Source: Bacteroidales bacterium UBA1736 (GTDB taxonomy: Bacteria > Bacteroidota > Bacteroidia > Bacteroidales > UBA932). Taken from it: 11,668 nucleotides of DNA. Location of the stretch: assembly GCA_002315825.1 (NCBI GenBank), contig DCIC01000015.1:1-11668 (forward strand). The letters are read 5' to 3'. Below are positions 7,207 through 11,668 of the stretch, one piece after another; within the stretch, counting starts at the first letter, position 1, and each line of letters opens with the position of its first letter. The notes under the pieces were generated by a model that saw nothing but the letters and a program-made list of their open reading frames with translations, was not told where the DNA came from and did not search any database. A program made the position numbers and the translations under genes.

Positions 7207-9786
7207 CTAGAATTGTTGTCCGATGACGAAATGGAACTGGCCCTTACCATACTCGGAATCGTCAAATCCATAACCCCAGTCAACTCCGAGCAGTCCGACC
7301 ATAGGCAGATAAATCCTGACACCGACGCCGGCAGAACGCTTGATTTGGAACGGATTGAAATCTTTGATGTCCGCCCAACAGTTACCTCCCTCAAGGAATG
7401 CAAGCACAAAAATGGTTGACTGCGGTTTAAGAATGACAGGGTATCTCAACTCGGCCGTAAACTTGTCATAAACATTTCCGGCATAAGCGTATCCGTTGGA
7501 ATTATATGCCGACGGAAGATACGGAGTCAGTGAATAGTTCTCATAACCTCGAAGAGCGATAACTTCCGTACCATAAGTACTATATCCGGACATACCGTCT
7601 CCTCCGACAAGGAAGCCCTCAAACGGAGAATAACCCCAGTTTCTGTTATAGTATCCCAAGTATCCGAACTGCGCTCTAGTCATAAGGACAAGATCTCCCA
7701 CCAGCTTCGCATATATGGTACCACTGAACTTGACCTTATAATACTCAATCCACCGGTAACGCTGCGCTGCAGTCCAATTGTCATAATTGACATCTCTCCA
7801 ACTGTCCCTGTATATCACATTGCCGTTCTCATCATAATCCTTCCTATTGAAGAGGGAGAATGGAGGTGTAAGCGTAACACTGAGCGAAAAATCTGATCCC
7901 TGGCGAGGATAAATGGTCTGGTCAGTGGATGTACGGCTCAGAGTGACGGAATAGTTGATATTGTTGGCAAGACCGTCATCAAAGATGAAATATCCCGAAT
8001 ACCAGTTAGTCAGCTTATATGTCTGCCAGCTGAGTCCGTTATAGAGGATGAAATAGTTGTCAGGCCATTTCAGACGGTTTCCCAAAGATGCTGAGAATCC
8101 ATACACTTCCATCTGCCTGTCGTTGCTGAGAATACCGTAATACAACAAAGAGTTGGTCTGGCGGGTATAGTACGCGGAAAGATTCAGAGAAGTAGGTTTC
8201 TTTCCGAAAAGCCACGGTTCAGTGAAATTGGCAGTGAGCGCCGTATAATATGTACCGTTGGTCTGGAAACGGAAAGCAAGGTTCTGAGCATCTCCAAGCG
8301 GAACAGGACGCCAGGCATTCTTATCAAAGATCCTCCGGGTGGAGAAGTTATTGAAAGCGACTCCCACTGTAGCCACAAAGGTATTTCCGCCCCATCCTCC
8401 CGAAAGCTCGAGCGTACTTGAGGGCTTCTCAGTAACGTTGTAGACAAGATCTACGGTATTGTTCAACTGATTAGGAATAACTGAATAACCAGTGTTTCCA
8501 TCCATAATGGCCTCAGGGTCGAATTGGCCCAGAGAAGCGATTTCTCTGATAGAACGCTCAAAATCTGTCTGGCTGAAAAGATAGCCGGGACGGGTATATA
8601 TCTGTCTGCGGACAACCTTCTCACTGGTCAAATCATTTCCGTTGATGACAATATTGTTGAGGGTGGCGGGCTTTCCTTCGGAAATACGCATCTCAACATC
8701 GACCGAATCGCCCTCGATATTCAACTCTACAGGTGTCAGGTTAAAGAAAAGATAACCATTGTCCCTATATAGCTTGGTCACATCATAGTCACTTTCCTTT
8801 CCGCCTCCGAAGAGTCGTTTCTCCATAGTCACAACGTCATACACATCTCCCGGCTTGATATCGAGAATTTCGTTCAGAACATCTGTGGCATATACAGAGT
8901 TACCGGTCCAGGAAATCTTTCTGAAATAGTATTTCTTACCCTTGTCAATCTTGAAATCAATACCGAGACGGTCGGGCTCCACATAGTAGATTGAGTCTTT
9001 GACCAGCTTTGCATCACGATAACCGGCTTCATTGAACTTACTGATGAGCCCTTTCTTGTCATCGGGATAATCCTTCTCGCTGAATTTTTTACTTCTGAAG
9101 AAGTTGTAAATCTTATTCGACTTCGTCTTCTTCATTGAGGTTGACAGCTTGTAATCGGAGATCTCGCCGTCGGCACCTTCGAAATTGATCACCTTGATCC
9201 TCACTCTCTCCTTCCTGTCCACGGCGAATGTCACCTTAATGGCATTCTTTACCATTGTATCCTTCTGGACCTGAGGGGTAACCTCAACATTCATAAAGCC
9301 CTTGTCCTTATAGAACCGCTTTATGATATCCGATGATGCGGAAGCCACATACTCGGAATACTCTCCTCCCCTCTTGAGGTTCAATCGGTCCTGCAGCTCC
9401 TTCTTTTCCCCCGACTTGACACCGGAAAAATCCCAACGGGAGACCCTTGGACGTTCCTGTACGGTCAATTTGAAGTATGCAGAATCTCGGCTTGGAGTAA
9501 GGCTGTCGATTGACAACTGGATATCTTCAAAAAATTTCTGCTGCCAAAGACGATTGAGGATATCGGACAGGTCATCACTGGGGACACCTACGACCAGACC
9601 TTCTTTCAATCCCGTTATCTGGATAATCTGCTGAGCACTGAAATATGTATTTCCCTCAACGGTCACACCTGCGACAGTATATTTCCGGGGATTGTTATAA
9701 TCCACTTCTATACCGTTGTTCTGTGCATTTGTGAAAAACGGCAAGGCCATCAGGAGGGCAGTCAGTACTATTCGGAATTTCTTCAT
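7207..9786 (-). CDS. bamA: Outer-membrane protein assembly factor BamA
   Basis: This is the central Omp85 subunit of the BAM machine, which folds beta-barrel proteins into the outer membrane. The 859-residue product (from the ATG at 9784-9786) starts with a signal peptide, MKKFRIVLTALLMALPFF then TNAQ. Five POTRA repeats follow at roughly residues 35-112, 113-191, 194-282, 285-372 and 375-453. The C-terminal half is a 16-strand-type barrel. The conserved lid motif is LRGY (745-748), and the protein ends in FHFVIGQQF, an aromatic-terminated beta-signal. Long tyrosine- and asparagine-rich loops (about 640-685 and 755-772) are probably surface exposed. An in-frame TTG two codons upstream (9790-9792) would give 861 residues; I prefer the ATG because it gives a normal signal peptide start. 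It stands between uppS (34-base gap) and skp (35-base gap). A candidate internal promoter precedes it. Confidence 0.97.
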   Translation of the reverse strand: MKKFRIVLTALLMALPFFTNAQNNGIEVDYNNPRKYTVAGVTVEGNTYFSAQQIIQITGLKEGLVVGVPSDDLSDILNRLWQQKFFEDIQLSIDSLTPSRDSAYFKLTVQERPRVSRWDFSGVKSGEKKELQDRLNLKRGGEYSEYVASASSDIIKRFYKDKGFMNVEVTPQVQKDTMVKNAIKVTFAVDRKERVRIKVINFEGADGEISDYKLSTSMKKTKSNKIYNFFRSKKFSEKDYPDDKKGLISKFNEAGYRDAKLVKDSIYYVEPDRLGIDFKIDKGKKYYFRKISWTGNSVYATDVLNEILDIKPGDVYDVVTMEKRLFGGGKESDYDVTKLYRDNGYLFFNLTPVELNIEGDSVDVEMRISEGKPATLNNIVINGNDLTSEKVVRRQIYTRPGYLFSQTDFERSIREIASLGQFDPEAIMDGNTGYSVIPNQLNNTVDLVYNVTEKPSSTLELSGGWGGNTFVATVGVAFNNFSTRRIFDKNAWRPVPLGDAQNLAFRFQTNGTYYTALTANFTEPWLFGKKPTSLNLSAYYTRQTNSLLYYGILSNDRQMEVYGFSASLGNRLKWPDNYFILYNGLSWQTYKLTNWYSGYFIFDDGLANNINYSVTLSRTSTDQTIYPRQGSDFSLSVTLTPPFSLFNRKDYDENGNVIYRDSWRDVNYDNWTAAQRYRWIEYYKVKFSGTIYAKLVGDLVLMTRAQFGYLGYYNRNWGYSPFEGFLVGGDGMSGYSTYGTEVIALRGYENYSLTPYLPSAYNSNGYAYAGNVYDKFTAELRYPVILKPQSTIFVLAFLEGGNCWADIKDFNPFQIKRSAGVGVRIYLPMVGLLGVDWGYGFDDSEYGKGQFHFVIGQQF

Positions 9787-9806
9787 CCTCAATATCCAAA
9801 AGTTTG

Positions 9807-9814
9807 CAAATATA
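9807..9814 (-). promoter_or_regulatory. Candidate Bacteroidetes -7 element upstream of bamA
   Basis: On the minus strand this reads TATATTTG, a full match to the Bacteroidetes -7 consensus TAnnTTTG, 20 bases before the bamA ATG and inside the uppS-bamA gap. No good TTG -33 element is found about 20 bases further upstream, so any promoter would be weak or regulated. It would give bamA-skp and the genes behind them a start independent of nadK-uppS. In A/T-rich DNA this 6-base consensus can occur by chance. Confidence 0.4.
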
Positions 9815-9820
9815 ATTCAA

Positions 9821-10504
9821 TTATTTGACTTTTCCATACCGCCTGTCCCGTTTGGAAAACTCTTCCAGAGAGGCGCGGAATTGCGCGGCTCCGAAATCAG
9901 GCCAAAGGGTATCGACAAAAAGAAATTCAGAATATGCAGCCTGCCAAAGGAGATAATTGCTAAGACGCTGCTCTCCGGATGTGCGGATAATAAGGTCAGG
10001 GTCGGGAATGCCTGAAGTGACAAGATACTTCTCAAGACAGTCATCTCCACAGGCCGCCATACGCCGCGCTGCTTGTTCTATATCCCACTTGCCACTGTAA
10101 CTGAGGAAAATAATCAAGGTCAAACCATCATTGGATGCGGTCATCTCCTCAAGACCACTGATTGCAGCATTCAGAATCGAAGAAAGGCGTTCTCTGTTTC
10201 CGAGCATCAGGACTTTGACATTGTTTTTCATCAAGGACGCAGTCTCCGCCTCGATGGTTTCGAGCAAAAGTGCCATTATCGAGCCTATCTCTTCCTGTGG
10301 ACGACCCCAGTTCTCTTCCGAAAAAGCAAAAAGCGAGAGATATTTTACACCGCAGCGACGGGCTTCCTCTACACAAGAGCGGACGCTAGCGGCCCCCGCC
10401 CTGTGTCCGAATGTTCTCTGCTCCCCACGCTCACGAGCCCAACGGCCGTTTCCGTCCATAATAATGGATACGTGTACAGGAATCTTTGGGTTTTCAGTCT
10501 GCAT
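9821..10504 (-). CDS. uppS: Isoprenyl transferase (undecaprenyl diphosphate synthase)
   Basis: This cis-prenyltransferase condenses isopentenyl diphosphate onto farnesyl diphosphate to make the C55 carrier lipid for peptidoglycan and surface glycans; it acts at the inner face of the cytoplasmic membrane. The 227 residues are slightly below the common 240-250. All family blocks are visible: MDGNGRWA with catalytic Asp 17, GHRAG (33-37), FAFSEENWGRP with Asn 65 and Arg 68, RTSGEQRLSNYLLWQ (174-188) with Arg 174 and Arg 180, and AYSEF with Mg-binding Glu 193, followed by LWPDF. Its ATG is 3 bases after the nadK stop, so translational coupling is likely. bamA follows after 34 bases. Chain length (C55 or shorter) cannot be read from sequence by eye. 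The 128- and 146-codon open frames on the opposite strand are shadows. Confidence 0.96.
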   Translation of the reverse strand: MQTENPKIPVHVSIIMDGNGRWARERGEQRTFGHRAGAASVRSCVEEARRCGVKYLSLFAFSEENWGRPQEEIGSIMALLLETIEAETASLMKNNVKVLMLGNRERLSSILNAAISGLEEMTASNDGLTLIIFLSYSGKWDIEQAARRMAACGDDCLEKYLVTSGIPDPDLIIRTSGEQRLSNYLLWQAAYSEFLFVDTLWPDFGAAQFRASLEEFSKRDRRYGKVK

Positions 10505-10507
10505 TTG

Positions 10508-11326
10508 CTATGATTGAATTATATCATTTCTGAAATCTTCCCCCCAGAACAATTTGCTCCGAAGAGCCTCAATAAAGTTGGATTTCTCAAGCCGGACTCT
10601 CTTTAGCGAAAAACGTGCCATCTTTACTTCAACGATGGTGTCCTTACTGATGACAAATGATCGGTTGTCCACATTCAGCTTGAGCTTGTCATCTCTGGAG
10701 AAGAATCTGAGGCTGACCTCTGAGGTAGAAGAGACTACCAGTGGCCGAAGATTGAGATTATGAGGGGCAATGGGCGATATTATGAACACGTTTGCATCCG
10801 GGGTGCATATCGGCCCTCCGACACTCAGAGAATAAGCCGTTGACCCCGAGCTCGTGGCAACAAGAAGGCCATCCGCCCAATACGTGGGAAGAGGCTCACC
10901 GTTCAATATCACCTCAATGCCCAGCATTGCTGCACCAAAACGGCTGACTGCAATTTCGTTGAGGGCAAACGGTTTCTCTATGGACAAAGACTCACCTGAC
11001 AGTCCGAACTCGAGCATTGATCTCTCTTCAATTGAAAACTTGCCATTCAGGAGCGGTTGCGCAATGTTTTCCGGACGATACTCGGACAAAAAGCCCATAC
11101 GGCCCAGGTTCACCCCGAGCACCGGAACGCCGGTACCGGCAGCAAGACGCGAAGCGCTCAGGAAAGTCCCGTCACCCCCGACGCTCAGCAACACATCGAT
11201 TCCGGGATTTAAAATACTCCCTACTTCCTCAAACAAACAACCGGCAGCCTCCAGTTCTAAACGCAGGCTGCGGTACGCCGGATTGGATTCCAACTGTTTA
11301 TTCTGAAAGAAAACCCCAAGCTTCAT
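10508..11326 (-). CDS. nadK: NAD kinase (ATP/polyphosphate-NAD kinase)
   Basis: This cytoplasmic enzyme phosphorylates NAD+ to NADP+ and sets the NADP(H) pool. The 272-residue product from the ATG at 11324-11326 begins MKLGVFFQN, the expected first beta strand. The family motifs are GGDGTFLSA (50-58), VNLGRMGFLSE (72-82), LNEI with the NAD-binding Asn-Glu pair (122-125), ADGLLVATSSGSTAYS (151-166) and SPIAPHNLNLRPLV (184-197). The open frame runs 27 codons further upstream to 11407, but that extension looks unlike NadK and covers the probable promoter, so it is rejected. The protein is a little short at its N-terminal region compared with many bacterial NadKs (about 290). It is the first gene of the minus-strand train, 3 bases before uppS, and divergent from pdxJ. 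Confidence 0.95.
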   Translation of the reverse strand: MKLGVFFQNKQLESNPAYRSLRLELEAAGCLFEEVGSILNPGIDVLLSVGGDGTFLSASRLAAGTGVPVLGVNLGRMGFLSEYRPENIAQPLLNGKFSIEERSMLEFGLSGESLSIEKPFALNEIAVSRFGAAMLGIEVILNGEPLPTYWADGLLVATSSGSTAYSLSVGGPICTPDANVFIISPIAPHNLNLRPLVVSSTSEVSLRFFSRDDKLKLNVDNRSFVISKDTIVEVKMARFSLKRVRLEKSNFIEALRSKLFWGEDFRNDIIQS

Positions 11327-11348
11327 AACATATTCACTATTCGACTTC

Positions 11349-11356
11349 CAAAAGTA
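11349..11356 (-). promoter_or_regulatory. Candidate -7 promoter element for nadK operon
   Basis: The minus strand reads TACTTTTG, matching TAnnTTTG, 22 bases upstream of the chosen nadK ATG. The resulting leader would be short (about 15 bases). No TTG at the usual -33 spacing is seen. Position and orientation at the head of a long gene train support it more than the motif alone does. Confidence 0.45.
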
Positions 11357-11379
11357 GTAATTATTTCCATAAAAATCTT

Positions 11380-11387
11380 TATTTTTG
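11380..11387 (+). promoter_or_regulatory. Candidate -7 promoter element for pdxJ
   Basis: TATTTTTG matches the Bacteroidetes -7 consensus TAnnTTTG and lies 54 bases before the pdxJ ATG. It points away from the nadK element, with 23 bases between the two. The upstream -33 region is A/T-rich without a clear TTG. It would give a leader of roughly 45-50 bases containing the hairpin at 11389-11427. Confidence 0.5.
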
Positions 11388-11388
11388 C

Positions 11389-11427
11389 AAGTTGTCGGCC
11401 TTACCAAAGAAGGAAGCCGGCCAACTT
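11389..11427 (+). promoter_or_regulatory. Imperfect hairpin in the pdxJ leader
   Basis: AAGTTG (11389-11394) pairs with CAACTT (11422-11427), and CGGC (11396-11399) pairs with GCCG (11416-11419). A small asymmetric internal loop lies between the two helices, and a 16-base A-rich apical loop closes the structure. It begins at about the inferred pdxJ transcription start and ends 14 bases before the ATG. No T-tract follows, so it is not an intrinsic terminator. It could be a leader structure or an operator-like inverted repeat; no known riboswitch was recognised, and chance is possible. Confidence 0.3.
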
Positions 11428-11441
11428 ACATCAGTTCGACA

Positions 11442-11668
11442 ATGACAAGATTAAGCGTTAATATCAACAAAATCGCGACCCTCAGGAATGCCAGAGGTGG
11501 AAATACCCCGGATGTCCTTCTGGCTGCGACCAATTGCCAGATTTTCGGGGCGGAAGGTATCACCCTGCATCCAAGACCGGATGGAAGACATATCCGTTAT
11601 GACGATGTACGCGCAATCAAACCGCTCATCACAACCGAGTTGAATATTGAGGGCAACCCCACTCCGAG
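11442..11668 (+). CDS. pdxJ: Pyridoxine 5'-phosphate synthase, N-terminal part (3' end outside window)
   Basis: The first 75 codons of PdxJ are present; the enzyme condenses 1-deoxy-xylulose 5-phosphate with 3-amino-2-oxopropyl phosphate to pyridoxine 5'-phosphate in the DXP-dependent vitamin B6 route. The TIM-barrel start is recognisable: LSVNINKIATLRNARGG (4-20), then GAEGITLHPRPDGRHI (36-51) with the expected active-site His 43 and the phosphate-binding arginines and His 49-50, then TELNIEGNP with Glu 70. Many PdxJ proteins have D-H where N-K stands at residues 9-10; I believe N-K is common in Bacteroidetes. The full family length is about 240 residues, so roughly two thirds lie outside. 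The ATG is 115 bases from the nadK start in the opposite direction, with a candidate promoter and leader hairpin between them. No disruption is seen in the visible part. Confidence 0.93.
   Translation, partial: MTRLSVNINKIATLRNARGGNTPDVLLAATNCQIFGAEGITLHPRPDGRHIRYDDVRAIKPLITTELNIEGNPTP

Noticed and set aside
10073..10517. Two open frames of 146 and 128 codons on the + strand over uppS
   Set aside because: They overlap each other and the conserved uppS gene, show no family motifs, and are typical shadow frames.
10854..11306. A 150-codon Ser/Pro/Arg-rich open frame on the + strand over nadK
   Set aside because: It is antisense to the conserved NadK motifs, and its composition fits a shadow of the nadK reading frame.
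11327..11407. A 27-codon N-terminal extension of nadK
   Set aside because: The extension has no NadK similarity and covers a -7 promoter match and the divergent regulatory gap. The internal ATG at 11324-11326 gives the normal N-terminus.

Overview
The window looks like chromosomal DNA of a Bacteroidales-type bacterium. The evidence is that every protein resembles the Bacteroidetes version of its family, the gene starts lack Shine-Dalgarno sequences and are preceded by A/T-rich bases, and three upstream regions carry the Bacteroidetes -7 promoter element TAnnTTTG. No mobile element, CRISPR array, rRNA or tRNA gene, or transfer signature was found. Almost the whole window is coding, and no gene-free stretch exceeds 115 bases.

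Layout. On the + strand, positions 1-2277 hold the 3' part of methylmalonyl-CoA mutase large subunit (mutB) and, 6 bases later, a family I acyl-CoA:carboxylate CoA-transferase. A strong, symmetrical hairpin at 2303-2338 separates this pair from a long minus-strand gene train that converges on it. Read in its own 5'->3' direction (right to left), the train is nadK (10508-11326), uppS (9821-10504), bamA (7207-9786), skp/ompH (6605-7171), korA (4738-6582), korB (3716-4735) and gdhA (2362-3705). The gaps are 3, 34, 35, 22, 2 and 10 bases, with no terminator-like hairpin in any of them. At the right edge, pdxJ starts on the + strand (11442 onward, cut by the window end), divergent from nadK across 115 bases that hold two outward-facing -7 elements and a leader hairpin.

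How the genes fit together. mutB and the CoA-transferase belong to the succinate-to-propionate route: the mutase isomerises succinyl-CoA, and the transferase could return CoA from propionyl-CoA to succinate or acetate. korAB interconverts succinyl-CoA and 2-oxoglutarate using ferredoxin, and gdhA interconverts 2-oxoglutarate and glutamate. The two converging units therefore meet at succinyl-CoA: one leads to propionate, the other to glutamate. The upstream half of the train is an envelope-biogenesis block: UppS makes the lipid carrier, BamA inserts outer-membrane proteins, and Skp is their periplasmic chaperone. NadK and PdxJ supply cofactors.

I found no evidence of an undescribed system. The points most worth a second look are the continuation of the envelope block into korAB-gdhA without a visible terminator, cofactor-site residues in GdhA that match an NAD-type rather than a classical NADP-type enzyme, and the unassigned substrate of the CoA-transferase.
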